A stretch of DNA of 64,000 bases from Actinoallomurus iriomotensis (lineage in GTDB: Bacteria; Actinomycetota; Actinomycetes; Streptosporangiales; Streptosporangiaceae). Of this stretch, positions 1 through 9,359 are shown piece by piece. Under the pieces are notes generated by a model, which saw only the letters and a list, made by a program, of their open reading frames with translations, was not told where the DNA came from and searched no databases. Numbering within the stretch: the first letter of the stretch is position 1; each line of letters begins with the position of its first letter. The stretch is from the NCBI RefSeq assembly GCF_030269445.1, contig NZ_BSTJ01000002.1, forward strand, positions 620,001 through 684,000. Reading direction: 5' to 3'. Made by a program: the position numbers and the translations under genes.

Positions 1-282
1 GCGCTCGCCTCGCGACCGCAGATCATCTTCGCCGACGAACCGACCGGCAACCTGGACTCGCGCACCGGCGCGGAGATCCTGACCTTCCTGCGCGAGGCCG
101 TGGACGAGCTCGGCCAGACGATCGTCATGGTCACGCACGACCCGGTCGCGGCCGCGTACGCCGACGCCGCGGTCTTCCTCGCCGACGGCCGGGTCCGCGA
201 CCGCGTCGAGGGCCCGACCGCCCGTACCGTGCTCGACCGCATGAGCGCCTTCGAGGCCGAGACCATGGGGAGGTCGCGGTGA
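1..282 (+). CDS. ABC transporter ATP-binding protein, C-terminal part (cut by window edge)
   Basis: The last 93 codons of an ABC ATPase are open from base 1, so the start lies outside the window. The Walker B segment IIFADEP, the D-loop GNLDS and the H-loop VTHD follow in the expected order and spacing. Sequence and context match the LolD/MacB subfamily, which powers FtsX-type exporters that move lipids, lipoproteins or peptides out of the membrane. The TGA stop overlaps the GTG start of the downstream permease by four bases (279-282), so the two are translationally coupled and form one transporter. The substrate cannot be read from the sequence. Confidence 0.92.
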   Translation, partial: ALASRPQIIFADEPTGNLDSRTGAEILTFLREAVDELGQTIVMVTHDPVAAAYADAAVFLADGRVRDRVEGPTARTVLDRMSAFEAETMGRSR

Positions 283-2777
283 CGCGCATCGCGCTCAAGG
301 GTCTGTGGGCCCGCCGGCGCCGTCTCGTGGGCTCGTTCGCCGCCGTCTTCCTCGGGGTGGCGTTCCTCGCCGGGGCACTCGTGCTCGGCGACACGATGAA
401 CGCGAGCATCGGGCGGTTCTTCGGCCAGGCGTACGCCGGGACGGACGCCTCCGTGCGCGGCGCGACGAACGTCAGCGACGCGCCGACCGGCGAACGGGGC
501 ACGATCGACGCGGGCGTCGTGGACCGGGTACGCCGGGTGCCGGGCGTGGCCACCGCAGAGCCGGTGATCAGCGGCTCCGGTCAGCTGCTCGGCCGCGACG
601 GCCGGGCGATCGCCGTGCTCGGGCCGAGGACGGCCGGCAACTGGCTCACCGACCCGCGGCTCAACCCGTACCACGTGGTCCAGGGCCGTGCGCCGCGCGC
701 CGACGACGAGGTCGTGGTCAACCGCGCGACCGCGATTAAGGGACGGCTGCGCGTGGGCGACCTCACGGCGGTGCTCACGCCGCAGCGGGTGCCGGTGCGC
801 GTCGTGGGCATCGCGAGGTTCGGTGACGAGGACGGCTTCGGCGGGACGTCGTTCACGGCGTTCACGCTGGCGGGCGCGCGGCGGTACGTCGCGCGGACGC
901 CGGACCGCGTCAGCGGCGTGTCGGTCCGGGCCGCGAGCGGGGTTTCGCAGGGCGAGCTGGTGCGCCGGCTGCGGGGCGTGCTGCCCGCGGGGACCGAGGC
1001 GGTCACCGGCCGGGCGCTCAGCCGGGAGGGCATGAACGCGGTGACGAAGGGCTTTCTCACCATGTTCCGCGCGTTCCTGCTGGCGTTCGCCGGGATCGCG
1101 CTGCTGGTGGGCACGCTCGGCATCCACAACACCTTCGCGATCACCGTGGCGCAGCGGAGCCGGGAGTCCGCGCTGCTGCGGGCGGTCGGGGCGTCCCGGC
1201 GGCAGGTGCTGGCCTCGGTGATCACCGAGGCGCTCGTGCTCGGGCTGACCGCGTCCGTGGCCGGTGTGTTCGGCGGGCTCGGCTTCGCGGCATTGCTGGA
1301 GGAGGTGTTCACCGCGATGGGCGCCGCCCTGCCGGTCGGCGGGCTGGTCGTCACGACGGTGACGGTGGCCGTCGCCGTCGCGGCCGGGGTCGTGGTCACG
1401 CTCCTGTCGTGCCTGCTCCCGGCGGTCCGCGCCTCCCGTACGCCGCCGGTCGCCGCGCTGCGCGAGACCGAGGCGGAGCGGCCCGGCGTGTCCCGTGGCC
1501 GCGCCGTCGGCGGTGGGGCGCTGACCGCCGCCGGCGTGGCGCTGCTCGCCGGCTCGGTGGCCGCCGGCGACTCGATGGCGGCGGCCGGCGCCGGCGCGGT
1601 CGCCTGCGTCGCGGGCATGGTCGTGCTCGGCCCGGTCGCCGCACGGCCCGCGGGGGCGCTGCTCGGCGTGCCGCTGCGGGGCGTGACCGGCGCGCTGGCG
1701 CGGCGGAGCACGGCGCGTGAGCCGCGCCGCGTGGCGGGCGCCGCGACCGCGCTCATGGTCGGCATCGGCGTGGTGACGCTGCTCACCGTGCTCGCCGCGT
1801 CCGCGCGCACGTCGGTGCGGGACACGGTCGCGCGGTCGTTCGGCGGCGACCTGGTGATCACGACGGGTTCGAGCATCGGCGGCGGGTTCGACCCGCGGCT
1901 CGCCGGAGACGTGGCCCGGCTGCCGCAGGTCCGGGCGGCCGCCGGCCTGGGCACCGGCGGTGCGCGGATCGACGGCCGGGCGGTGCGCGTCGCCTACGCC
2001 GACCCGGCCGCGCTGGCCCGCATGCTCGACCTGGGCTCGGCCGCGAGCCTGGCACCGGGACGGCTGGCGGTCTCCCGCACGGTCGCCCGCGCGCACGGCT
2101 GGCGCACCGGGACCCCGCTGACGGTCCTGTTCGCCGACGGCGCCCGCCGCACGCTCACGGTCGGCGGCACGTACGAGCCGGGCGGTCCGGCGGGCGACTA
2201 CCTGATGCCCCGCGCGGACTGGCTCGCGCACGACCCGCAGCCGCAGGACACGACCGTGCTGATCGCCCTGCGGCCGGGCGTCGGCACGACGGAGGGCGAA
2301 CGCGCGGTCACCACGGCCGCCCGGCCGTACGCGGCCCCCGACGTGCGGACGCGGGCGGACTACGTCGAGGCCCAGGCGTCCGGGGTGAACTCCCTGCTGA
2401 CCCTGGTGTACGTCATGCTGGCACTCGCCATCGTCATCGCGCTGCTCGGCATCGCCAACACGCTGTCGCTGTCGGTCCACGAGCGGGCCCGCGAGCTGGG
2501 ACTGCTCCGCGCGGTCGGCGCGACCCGCGGCCAGATCCGATCGATGATCCGCGGAGAGTCGCTCATCGTCGCGGTGTTCGGCACGGCCGGCGGCCTCGGG
2601 ATCGGGCTGCTGCCCGGCTGGGCGCTGGCCCGCGCGGCGACCGGCGGCACGTTCGCCGTGCCCGCCGGCCGGCTCGTGGTGATCGCCGTCATCGGCGCGC
2701 TCGCCGGTGTGCTGGCCGCGCTCCGCCCGGCACGCCGGGCCGGCCGGATGGACATCCTGCGCGCGGTCGCCGAGTGA
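279..2777 (+). CDS. FtsX-family ABC transporter permease
   Basis: This 832-residue membrane protein has a start-proximal transmembrane segment near residues 13-36, then a large MacB-like extracytoplasmic domain. The first FtsX core (about 260-390) contains the segment ESALLRAVGASRRQVL. A middle membrane block follows near 405-465, then a second periplasmic part, and a second FtsX core (about 700-830) contains ELGLLRAVGATRGQI. The duplicated architecture is typical of large actinobacterial permeases that pair with a LolD-like ATPase, here encoded by the overlapping upstream gene. The GTG start sits inside the ATPase stop (GTGA). The substrate is unknown; antimicrobial peptide or lipid export are the usual roles of relatives. 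Confidence 0.93.
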   Translation: MTRIALKGLWARRRRLVGSFAAVFLGVAFLAGALVLGDTMNASIGRFFGQAYAGTDASVRGATNVSDAPTGERGTIDAGVVDRVRRVPGVATAEPVISGSGQLLGRDGRAIAVLGPRTAGNWLTDPRLNPYHVVQGRAPRADDEVVVNRATAIKGRLRVGDLTAVLTPQRVPVRVVGIARFGDEDGFGGTSFTAFTLAGARRYVARTPDRVSGVSVRAASGVSQGELVRRLRGVLPAGTEAVTGRALSREGMNAVTKGFLTMFRAFLLAFAGIALLVGTLGIHNTFAITVAQRSRESALLRAVGASRRQVLASVITEALVLGLTASVAGVFGGLGFAALLEEVFTAMGAALPVGGLVVTTVTVAVAVAAGVVVTLLSCLLPAVRASRTPPVAALRETEAERPGVSRGRAVGGGALTAAGVALLAGSVAAGDSMAAAGAGAVACVAGMVVLGPVAARPAGALLGVPLRGVTGALARRSTAREPRRVAGAATALMVGIGVVTLLTVLAASARTSVRDTVARSFGGDLVITTGSSIGGGFDPRLAGDVARLPQVRAAAGLGTGGARIDGRAVRVAYADPAALARMLDLGSAASLAPGRLAVSRTVARAHGWRTGTPLTVLFADGARRTLTVGGTYEPGGPAGDYLMPRADWLAHDPQPQDTTVLIALRPGVGTTEGERAVTTAARPYAAPDVRTRADYVEAQASGVNSLLTLVYVMLALAIVIALLGIANTLSLSVHERARELGLLRAVGATRGQIRSMIRGESLIVAVFGTAGGLGIGLLPGWALARAATGGTFAVPAGRLVVIAVIGALAGVLAALRPARRAGRMDILRAVAE

Positions 2778-2790
2778 ACGGAGTGTGCGC

Positions 2791-3309
2791 TCAGACCCGG
2801 TCGAACGGCTCGGGGTAGGCGAACGTGCCGTGGATCCCGGTGTCGTGGGCCGACAGGGCGCGCACCTGGAAGTGGGCGTCCCACTCGGGGACGGGCGGGG
2901 TGATCCGGTACTCCGCCGACGGGCGGAAGCCGAACCGCGCGTAGTAGGCGGGGCTGCCGAGCAGGGCGACCAGCGGCTCGCCGAGGGCGTCCGCCGCGCC
3001 CAGGACGGCGTGGACGAGCGCCGTCCCGACGCCGCGCCGCTGGTCCTCCGGCCGGACGCTCAGCGGGCCGAGCGCGAGGACGGGCACCGCGACCACCCGC
3101 CCGCGGGTGCAGACGACGTGGCCGAGCACCTCCCCGCCCCGGCCCTCGGCGACGAGGGTCAGGGCGGGGAGCCACGCGTCGCAGGCGCGCAGCTCGCTCA
3201 GCAGGCGGGCCTCGGTCACCTCGCCCGCCGTCCCGGGCCGGGCGAACGCCGCGGAGGTCACCGCGTGGACCGCCGCGACGTCGGCCGGCGTCTCTCGTCG
3301 GATCAGCAT
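2791..3309 (-). CDS. GNAT family N-acetyltransferase
   Basis: This 172-residue GNAT-fold protein transfers an acyl group from acyl-CoA to an unknown amine. The acetyl-CoA binding motif A is clear: PLSVRPEDQRRGVGTALV, with the R/Q-x-x-G-x-G/A signature, and a YYARFGF segment follows in the position of motif B. The order and length match YhbS-like acetyltransferases. The start chosen is the ATG at 3307-3309, where the GNAT homology begins (LIRRETPAD); the reading frame extends further upstream but only through non-homologous sequence. The gene ends convergently 13 bases from the permease stop and lies 31 bases upstream of nothing obvious on its own strand. Confidence 0.85.
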   Translation of the reverse strand: MLIRRETPADVAAVHAVTSAAFARPGTAGEVTEARLLSELRACDAWLPALTLVAEGRGGEVLGHVVCTRGRVVAVPVLALGPLSVRPEDQRRGVGTALVHAVLGAADALGEPLVALLGSPAYYARFGFRPSAEYRITPPVPEWDAHFQVRALSAHDTGIHGTFAYPEPFDRV

Positions 3310-3340
3310 CCGGCCACGGTGCCGACCCTTCGCGCGGAGG

Positions 3341-3934
3341 TCAACGGATTTCCCAGCCGGGCGAGCGGCCGAGCAGGGCGAGCAGCCGGTCGCGGTCCGG
3401 CGCGCCGTCGGGCACCGGGACGACCGGCTCGAAGGCGAGGCCGGGGCCGCGCGACTCCGGATCGCGCGGTACCCGGGCGGCGATGGGGAGGGCCGCCGTG
3501 ACGAGCTCGCCGTCGGGTTCCCACACGGCGCCGACCGTGGCGGCGACGTCCCAGGCGTGCACCAGGGTGTCCAGGAAGTGGAAGCCGATCGCGACCGCAC
3601 CGGGAATCGTCAGACCGTCGCGGACCTCGGGCAGGTCGAACGGCCGGTCGAGCACGCCCTCCTCGCCGAACGCCTCGGTGACGAGCTTCGCCGACGCCGC
3701 GAAGGCGCCGTACGGGTCCGCGCCCAGCCGCCCGTCGCGCCACACGGACAGGGCCGCTCCCCTGCCGCGCGCGGCGGCGGCGAAGCCCTCGTTCTGACTG
3801 ACGATGTGCCGGAGCAGCCCGTGCAGGGTCCAGTCGGCGCAGGGAGTCGGCAGGGTCGGCCGCGCCTCTCCGGCGCCCTCGATGACGTGCCCGGCGTACG
3901 CGAGGGCGCGCCGGTTCAGTTCGCGGATGTCCAT
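3341..3934 (-). CDS. TIGR03086-like DinB-fold protein (mycothiol-dependent maleylpyruvate isomerase family)
   Basis: This 197-residue protein has the four-helix DinB fold used by mycothiol-dependent enzymes. An N-terminal helix ends in TPCADWTLHGLLRHI, with a histidine in the usual metal-binding position, and a second metal motif, LVHAWDVA (H-x-x-D), follows near residue 125. The actinobacterial TIGR03086 group has both features. It probably binds a divalent metal and mycothiol, but its reaction is not known. The ATG at 3932-3934 is preferred because conserved sequence begins there; the frame stays open far upstream as a GC-driven shadow of the divergent MocR gene. It lies back to back with the MocR regulator, 69 bases apart, and so may be its target. 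Confidence 0.8.
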   Translation of the reverse strand: MDIRELNRRALAYAGHVIEGAGEARPTLPTPCADWTLHGLLRHIVSQNEGFAAAARGRGAALSVWRDGRLGADPYGAFAASAKLVTEAFGEEGVLDRPFDLPEVRDGLTIPGAVAIGFHFLDTLVHAWDVAATVGAVWEPDGELVTAALPIAARVPRDPESRGPGLAFEPVVPVPDGAPDRDRLLALLGRSPGWEIR

Positions 3935-4003
3935 GGACGGGAGCGTAGGAAGGCGCAAAGGCTCAGCGCCAGGTCCAAAACCGCGCAATATCGTTGAGCC
4001 ATT

Positions 4004-5404
4004 ATGGACTTCCACATCGGCCTCGACGGGCGCGGCGACCTCTCCGGGCAGATCTACCGGCGGCTGCGGGAGGCCATCCTCGACGGCCGGCTGCGTCCGG
4101 GTGACGCGCTGCCGGCGACCCGCGAGCTGGCCCGGCGGCTCGACGTCGCCCGCAACACGGTCGGCGTCGCCTACGACCGGCTCGCCGCGGAGGGGTTCGT
4201 CGCCGGCCGGGTCGGCGCGGGCACGTTCGTCCAGGAGACCGGTTCCGCGCCGCGCGGCGCGCCCGCCGCGTCGCCGCTGCGCCCGCGTGCCCGGTGGGAG
4301 TCGGTCGCGCCGTGGCCGGGCTGGCTGGGCGCGCGGCCCGCGTTCGACTTCCGTGTCGGCCTGCCGGACCCCCGCCTGTTCCCGTACGAGACGTGGCGGC
4401 GGATGATGGCGCGCGAGCTGCGGGAACCGGCCTCGGCGTCCGCGGACCCGGCCGGGCTCCCGGCGCTGCGCGCGGCGATCGCCCGGCACGTCGGGGTGTC
4501 CCGCGGCGTGCGCGCGTCGGCCGACGACGTCATCGTGACCGGCGGCATCCAGCAGGCGCTCGACCTGGTCGGGCGGGTCCTGCTCGAACCCGGCGACCTC
4601 GTGGCGGTGGAGCGGCCCGGATACCCGCCGGCGCGCATGCTGTTCCGGTCGCTCGGCCTGCGCGTGGCCGGCGTACCGGTGGACGCGGAGGGGCTGCGGG
4701 TGGACGCCCTGCCCGACGACGCGCGCGCCGTCTACGTCACACCGTCCCACCAGTTCCCGCTCGGCATGCCGATGTCTCTGGCCCGCCGTACGGCGCTGCT
4801 CGCGTGGGCCGGGCGCCACGGCGCCGCGGTGATCGAGGACGACTACGACAGCGAGTTCCGCTTCGGCGGCCGCCCGATCGAGCCCCTGCAGAACCTCGAC
4901 CGGGGCGGGCTGGTGCTCTACACCGGCTCGTTCTCCAAGGTGCTGGTGCCACGGACGCGCATCGGCTTCCTCGTGGCGCCGGCGGCGCTGCGGGCGGCGC
5001 TGGTCGCGGCCAAGTTCGTCACCGACTGGCACTCCCCGCTGCCGGCGCAGGCCGCCCTGGCCCGCTTCATCGACGAGGGGGCGCTCGCCCGGCACGTCCG
5101 CCGGATGCGGCACGAGTACGAGGGCCGCCACGCGCTGCTGATGAGCACGCTGCGGCGCGAGTTCGCCGGCCGGCTCGATCCGGTCCCCTCGACGGCGGGC
5201 CTGCACATCAGCGCCTTCACGACCGCCGACCCCGAGGCTGCGGCGGAGCGCGCACGGGCGGCCGGCGCCCAGGTGCACACGCTCGCCGAGGTGGCCATGG
5301 ACCCGGCCGCCCGGCCGGGCCTCGTCCTGGGTTACGGCGCCATCCCGGCGGCCCGGATCGAGGCGGGCCTGGCCCGGCTGAGCGACGCCATGAATCCCAT
5401 ATGA
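4004..5404 (+). CDS. MocR/PdxR-type GntR regulator with aminotransferase domain
   Basis: This 466-residue fusion has a GntR winged helix (about 15-80: LREAILDGRLRPGDALPATR) joined to a class I aminotransferase-like domain (about 105-460). The pyridoxal-phosphate lysine is K312 in the segment GSFSKVLVPRTRIGF, and the upstream acidic motif EDDYDSEFRF fits the fold. Proteins of this design sense PLP or an amino acid and activate or repress pyridoxine, GABA or taurine genes, usually those next to them. Here the divergent neighbour is the DinB-fold gene, with the methyltransferase and MFS genes downstream. No PdxS/PdxT genes are present, so control of vitamin B6 synthesis is not indicated. The ATG at 4004 begins the typical MDFHIGLDG start. 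Confidence 0.9.
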   Translation: MDFHIGLDGRGDLSGQIYRRLREAILDGRLRPGDALPATRELARRLDVARNTVGVAYDRLAAEGFVAGRVGAGTFVQETGSAPRGAPAASPLRPRARWESVAPWPGWLGARPAFDFRVGLPDPRLFPYETWRRMMARELREPASASADPAGLPALRAAIARHVGVSRGVRASADDVIVTGGIQQALDLVGRVLLEPGDLVAVERPGYPPARMLFRSLGLRVAGVPVDAEGLRVDALPDDARAVYVTPSHQFPLGMPMSLARRTALLAWAGRHGAAVIEDDYDSEFRFGGRPIEPLQNLDRGGLVLYTGSFSKVLVPRTRIGFLVAPAALRAALVAAKFVTDWHSPLPAQAALARFIDEGALARHVRRMRHEYEGRHALLMSTLRREFAGRLDPVPSTAGLHISAFTTADPEAAAERARAAGAQVHTLAEVAMDPAARPGLVLGYGAIPAARIEAGLARLSDAMNPI

Positions 5405-5461
5405 CGAGACGAATTCTCTCATCCAGCGAGACTCGGAGTACGGTCATCACCGAAAGGTAAG

Positions 5462-6214
5462 GTGAAAACGATGCTCCGAGAATGGGACGCCGCCGCGTAC
5501 GACTCGCTTCCGCTGCCGCATCTTCGGTGGGGACGGCGCACGCTCGAACGGCTGTCGTTCGCCGGTGACGAGACGGTCCTTGAGGCGGGCTGCGGCACCG
5601 GCCGCGACACCGAGGCGCTGCTCGACCGGCTCCCCCGCGGCCGCGTCGTCGCCGTCGACGGATCGGCCCGGATGCTCGAACGGCTGCGCGAGCGGCTCGC
5701 GAACCGGCTCGACCGGGTCGAGGCGATCCAGGCCGACCTTCTCGCGCCGCTGCCCGTCGCCGAACCGGCCGACGCGGCGTTCAGCGTGGCGACCTTCCAC
5801 TGGATCCACGACCACGACACGCTGTTCGCGAACATCGCCCGCGCGCTCCGGCCGGGCGCCCGGTTCGCCGTCGACTGCGGCGGCGAGGGCAACGTCGCCC
5901 GCGTACGGGCCGCCATCGAGGACGTGCTCGGCGAGCGCACCGACATGTGGAACTTCGCCGGTACCGACGAGACGCGCGAACGCCTCGAACGCGCCGGTTT
6001 CACCGACGTCGAGGTCGCCCTGGTGGAGGATCCGGCGCGGCTGGAGCCGGGCGAGCAGTTCCACGGCTACCTGGCGATCGTCGTGCTCGGCGCGCACCTG
6101 GACCGGATCCCGCCGGCCGAGCACCGCGCATTCGTGGAGGCGGTGGCGGCGCGGCTGGACGAGCCGGTCGTGGACTACGTGCGGCTGACCTTCACCGCGA
6201 CGCGAGCCGGCTGA
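5462..6214 (+). CDS. class I SAM-dependent methyltransferase, trans-aconitate methyltransferase-like
   Basis: This protein of about 250 residues has a Rossmann-fold SAM site: motif I is LEAGCGTGRDT, and the acidic end of strand 2 is VAVDGSARML. The N-terminal WDAAAYD and the motif FHWIHDHDTLF resemble Tam-type methyltransferases, but the substrate cannot be named. Two starts are possible. The GTG at 5462 is preceded by GAAAGG, and the ATG at 5471 by AAGGTG at good spacing; the second is at least as likely. The stop lies six bases before the GTG of the MFS gene, which suggests one transcript and a linked function such as making and exporting a small molecule. Confidence 0.85.
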   Translation: MKTMLREWDAAAYDSLPLPHLRWGRRTLERLSFAGDETVLEAGCGTGRDTEALLDRLPRGRVVAVDGSARMLERLRERLANRLDRVEAIQADLLAPLPVAEPADAAFSVATFHWIHDHDTLFANIARALRPGARFAVDCGGEGNVARVRAAIEDVLGERTDMWNFAGTDETRERLERAGFTDVEVALVEDPARLEPGEQFHGYLAIVVLGAHLDRIPPAEHRAFVEAVAARLDEPVVDYVRLTFTATRAG

Positions 6215-6219
6215 CCGGG

Positions 6220-7341
6220 GTGCGGCGGCGATTCAAGATCGCGGCGCTGTACGCCGGCGGCCTGCTGGGGCCGCTGGGCGGCGGCGTGGTGGCGCCGATG
6301 CTGCCGCAGATCGGCGGGTCCGTGCACGCCTCCAGCTCCGCCGTCGCCACCTCGCTGACCGCCTACTTCGTGCCGTTCGCGGTGCTCCAGCTGGCGTCCG
6401 GCACGCTCGGCGAGCGCTGGGGCGTCCGCCGCACCGTCCAGGTCGCCTACCTGGTGTACGCGCTCGCCTCGGCGGGCTGCGCGCTGGCGCCCACGCTGCC
6501 GGCCTTCCTCGCCGGGCGGGCGCTCATGGGAGGCGCCAACGCCTTCACCTCGCCGCTCCTGCTCGCCGGGCTCGGCGCGGCGGTGCCGCCCGGACGGCTC
6601 AGCCGGTCCGTCGGGATCTACTCCAGCTTCCAGGCCGCCGGGCAGTCGTTCGCGCCGCTCCTCGGCGGGGTCGCCGCGGTGTGGTCGTGGCGGCTGGGGT
6701 TCGTCGTCGTGGCCGCGACGGCCGTGCTGCTGGCGTTCGCGCCGCCGCCGGGTGACGCGCGTCCGGGCGCCGAGGCCCCCGAGTGGCGTCCGCTGCTCAG
6801 CGGCCGCATAGGCCTGCTGTCCGCGGGCGCCTTCCTGTCCTACATCTGCGCGTCGGCGCTGCCGTTCCTCGTGGCCCTGTACGCCGGTGACGCGCTGAGC
6901 CTGCGGCCGGACCTGACCGGGCTCGCGCTGGTCGGCTTCGGCGTCGCGGGCCTGCTGCTGGGCTCGGTCTGGGGCAGCGTGACCGACCGCTTCGGCCCAC
7001 GCGTGTGCGGCGTCCTCGCCACCGTCGCCACCGCGGCGTTCGTCGCGGCCATCGGCCGCACCGGATCGGTGCCGGCCCTGATCGTGTGCTGGACGGCGGC
7101 GGGCGCGGGCGCGTCGATGCTCACCGTGGCCCTGCAGAACCTGACGATGCGCGCCGTCCCCGGCAACCGCGGCGGCGCGCTGTCGGCGGTGTCGGCGTTC
7201 CGCTTCGCGGGCGCCGCCCTGGCGCCCGTGGCGTGGCTGCCGCTCTACCACGCGGCGCCGTCCCGCGCCTTCGGCGCGGCCGGCGCGTCGCTCCTTCTCG
7301 CCGTGCCCGCGCTGCGCGCCACCGGACGCGCCGATCACTGA
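6220..7341 (+). CDS. MFS transporter
   Basis: This 373-residue protein has about 12 hydrophobic helices and the major facilitator motif A-like turn GERWGVRRTVQ between helices 2 and 3; the second half repeats it as SVTDRFGPRVCG. It belongs to the drug/arabinose efflux style of transporters (DHA1-like), which export small molecules by proton antiport. The GTG at 6220 was chosen because the hydrophobic domain begins at once and the upstream frame only shadows the methyltransferase. It follows the methyltransferase by five bases and its 3' end overlaps the convergent gene at 7335 by seven bases. The substrate is unknown. Confidence 0.88.
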   Translation: MRRRFKIAALYAGGLLGPLGGGVVAPMLPQIGGSVHASSSAVATSLTAYFVPFAVLQLASGTLGERWGVRRTVQVAYLVYALASAGCALAPTLPAFLAGRALMGGANAFTSPLLLAGLGAAVPPGRLSRSVGIYSSFQAAGQSFAPLLGGVAAVWSWRLGFVVVAATAVLLAFAPPPGDARPGAEAPEWRPLLSGRIGLLSAGAFLSYICASALPFLVALYAGDALSLRPDLTGLALVGFGVAGLLLGSVWGSVTDRFGPRVCGVLATVATAAFVAAIGRTGSVPALIVCWTAAGAGASMLTVALQNLTMRAVPGNRGGALSAVSAFRFAGAALAPVAWLPLYHAAPSRAFGAAGASLLLAVPALRATGRADH

Positions 7342-9326
7342 CGGGACAGCACCCGGCCGGCGCCGGCCACGATCGTGGTCGCCAGGACCCAGCCGGCCGC
7401 GATCAGCAGGGCGGCCAGCCACTGCTCACCGCCGCGCGGGTTGAAGGCGCCCTCCTGGCCGAGGCTGATGACGGGCAGCAGCAGGTCCAGCGTGTACAGC
7501 GGCGGGTTGAAGTCCGGCACCTCGTCACGGTGCAGCGGAGCCGGATGGTGCGCGCCGAACACCGCCGTCCCGACGACCAGCAGCGCGACCAGCCACAGCG
7601 CGGCGCGCAGCGGCCGGTAGCCGTAGCCGACCGTCCACTCCTGTACGAACCCCCAGGCGCGGGCGAGCGGCGGGAGCGTACGCCGCCGGCGCCGCTGCCG
7701 CGCGAGCTGGACCGTCCGCGCCTCCGCGTCGCGGCCTACGGCGCGGTAGGCCGCGGCGAGCTGCTCGTACGGCTGCGGGTGGTATCCCTCGGTGTCCTCC
7801 AGCCAGCCGAGCCGCGCTCCGACGGAGCCGGGCGTCTCGATCGTCTCGTACGTGAAGCCGTCGAGCCGGGTGTGCGCGGGCCAGCGCGCGGGGTCGTCGC
7901 GGAGCACCTCGATCCGGGTGTGCCGCAGGTCGATCGTGCCGTCGACGGGGTCGCGGGTGGTCAGCCGCAGCACCGCCGCGCGGACCTGCCGGCAGCCCAG
8001 CGCGATCTCTCCCGGCGCGCTGATCCGCGCGTCGTCGAAGCACATCTCGCCGCCGATCCTCGCGCCGGCGAACGACATCCGGCCCTCCGCGTGGAACCCG
8101 CCGCAGCAGTCCAGCACGCTGCCGACGGACAGGCCGTACGCGGTGAGCGACCGCCCGCCGGGGTTGGACAGGCGCGCGCCGGTGAACTCCGCACTCGCCC
8201 CGACCGTGGAGTCGATCAGCCGGATCTGGCCCTCGGCGCGGAATCCCCGGTCGCAGAAGAGCCCGCCGGTCACCGTCGCCCGGCAGGCGCTGAGCGCCTG
8301 CTCTCCGGGGTTGACGAGCCGCGCGCCGTGGAAATCGGCCGATCCGTGGATCTGCGCGGCGTCGAAGGAGACCCGCCCTCGTGCGTGGAAACCGCTCGAC
8401 GCCCGCAGGCTGCTCCCGATGGTGATCAGGTGGGCGTTCAACGCCATGCCGCCGGAGTCGTCCAGCCGCGCGCCGCGCATCATGAGGGTGCCGGCGATCG
8501 CCGCCGACCGCAGCGAGACCTGGCCCTCGGCGCGGAATCCGCCGTCGAGGGTGGCGGCGCCGTCCACGCGCAGCCGGTCCGCGTTCAGCGCCTTGCCGCC
8601 GGGGTTGGCCAGGCGCGCCCCGGACAGGACGAGCTGCCGGGCGACGCGGGCGTCGGGGAGGCTCACCTCGCCCTCGGCCACGAGCTCATGGCCGAACAGG
8701 CCGTCGTCCAGGACGATGCCGTCCGCGTTGACCGCCACGGCTCCGGGGTTGGCCAGGCGGGCGCGGTCGAGCGTGAGCGCGCCGCCGACGCGGGCGCCGC
8801 GCAGCATGACCTCACCCGTGACCCGCAGGTCCGTGGCGTCGAGCGTACGGGCCACGGTCAGGGCGTCCGCCCGCAGCGCGCCCGTGAGCCGCGCCGACCG
8901 CAGTGACAGCGCGCCGTCGATGAGGGTGCCGACGAGTTGCAGCGGGCCGTCGAACCGGCACTCCTCCAGCCAGAGCAGCCCGTCGACCTGCGCGTCCGAG
9001 GCGCGCAGGCCGGGCAGGCGCGAGCGGGCCAGGTTGACCTGCCGTAACCGCGCGCCGTACAGGTCCACCGGCTCGGCGAACACGCATCCGCGCAGCAGCG
9101 CCGCGTGCCGCACCTCGGCGAAGGACAGGTCGAGCGTGCCGGTGATCCGCGCGCCGGTCAGGCGCACGGCGGGCACCCGCCACGCCTCGGCCGGCTGGGC
9201 GGCCAGCAGCAGCGCGGCGACGACCTCCGCGCGCACCTCACCGGTGCCGCCCAGATCGACCGTCTGCGCACGCGGGAAGGCGTCCCAGAGGGCTCGCTCC
9301 GCCTCCGACAGGTCTTCCACGTCCAC
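7335..9326 (-). CDS. beta-helical repeat membrane protein of unknown function
   Basis: This 663-residue protein is dominated by a repetitive region (about residues 50-500) in which motifs such as FRAEGQVSLRSAAIAGTL and GARLxNPGGxALNA recur every 25-40 residues. The pattern suggests stacked turns of a right-handed beta-helix. It ends in a charged linker and two transmembrane segments near residues 565-585 and 635-658. Relatives in Streptomyces are often labelled membrane-associated oxidoreductase, but no cofactor site is visible here. The topology suggests a cytoplasmic solenoid tethered to the membrane, used for binding or scaffolding. It overlaps the convergent MFS gene tail by seven bases. 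The function is unknown. Confidence 0.85.
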   Translation of the reverse strand: MDVEDLSEAERALWDAFPRAQTVDLGGTGEVRAEVVAALLLAAQPAEAWRVPAVRLTGARITGTLDLSFAEVRHAALLRGCVFAEPVDLYGARLRQVNLARSRLPGLRASDAQVDGLLWLEECRFDGPLQLVGTLIDGALSLRSARLTGALRADALTVARTLDATDLRVTGEVMLRGARVGGALTLDRARLANPGAVAVNADGIVLDDGLFGHELVAEGEVSLPDARVARQLVLSGARLANPGGKALNADRLRVDGAATLDGGFRAEGQVSLRSAAIAGTLMMRGARLDDSGGMALNAHLITIGSSLRASSGFHARGRVSFDAAQIHGSADFHGARLVNPGEQALSACRATVTGGLFCDRGFRAEGQIRLIDSTVGASAEFTGARLSNPGGRSLTAYGLSVGSVLDCCGGFHAEGRMSFAGARIGGEMCFDDARISAPGEIALGCRQVRAAVLRLTTRDPVDGTIDLRHTRIEVLRDDPARWPAHTRLDGFTYETIETPGSVGARLGWLEDTEGYHPQPYEQLAAAYRAVGRDAEARTVQLARQRRRRRTLPPLARAWGFVQEWTVGYGYRPLRAALWLVALLVVGTAVFGAHHPAPLHRDEVPDFNPPLYTLDLLLPVISLGQEGAFNPRGGEQWLAALLIAAGWVLATTIVAGAGRVLSRQ

Positions 9327-9359
9327 GCGCGTGCCTCCCGGCCGACGTCGGTGCGGGTC

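Noticed and set aside
4004-5404. MocR protein as PdxR controlling vitamin B6 synthesis
   Set aside because: No pdxS/pdxT genes are present beside it; the neighbours are a DinB-fold protein, a methyltransferase and an MFS transporter.
3341-5422. A 693-codon frame on the minus strand opposite the MocR gene
   Set aside because: Only the last 197 codons have family features; the rest is a shadow of the MocR gene on the other strand.
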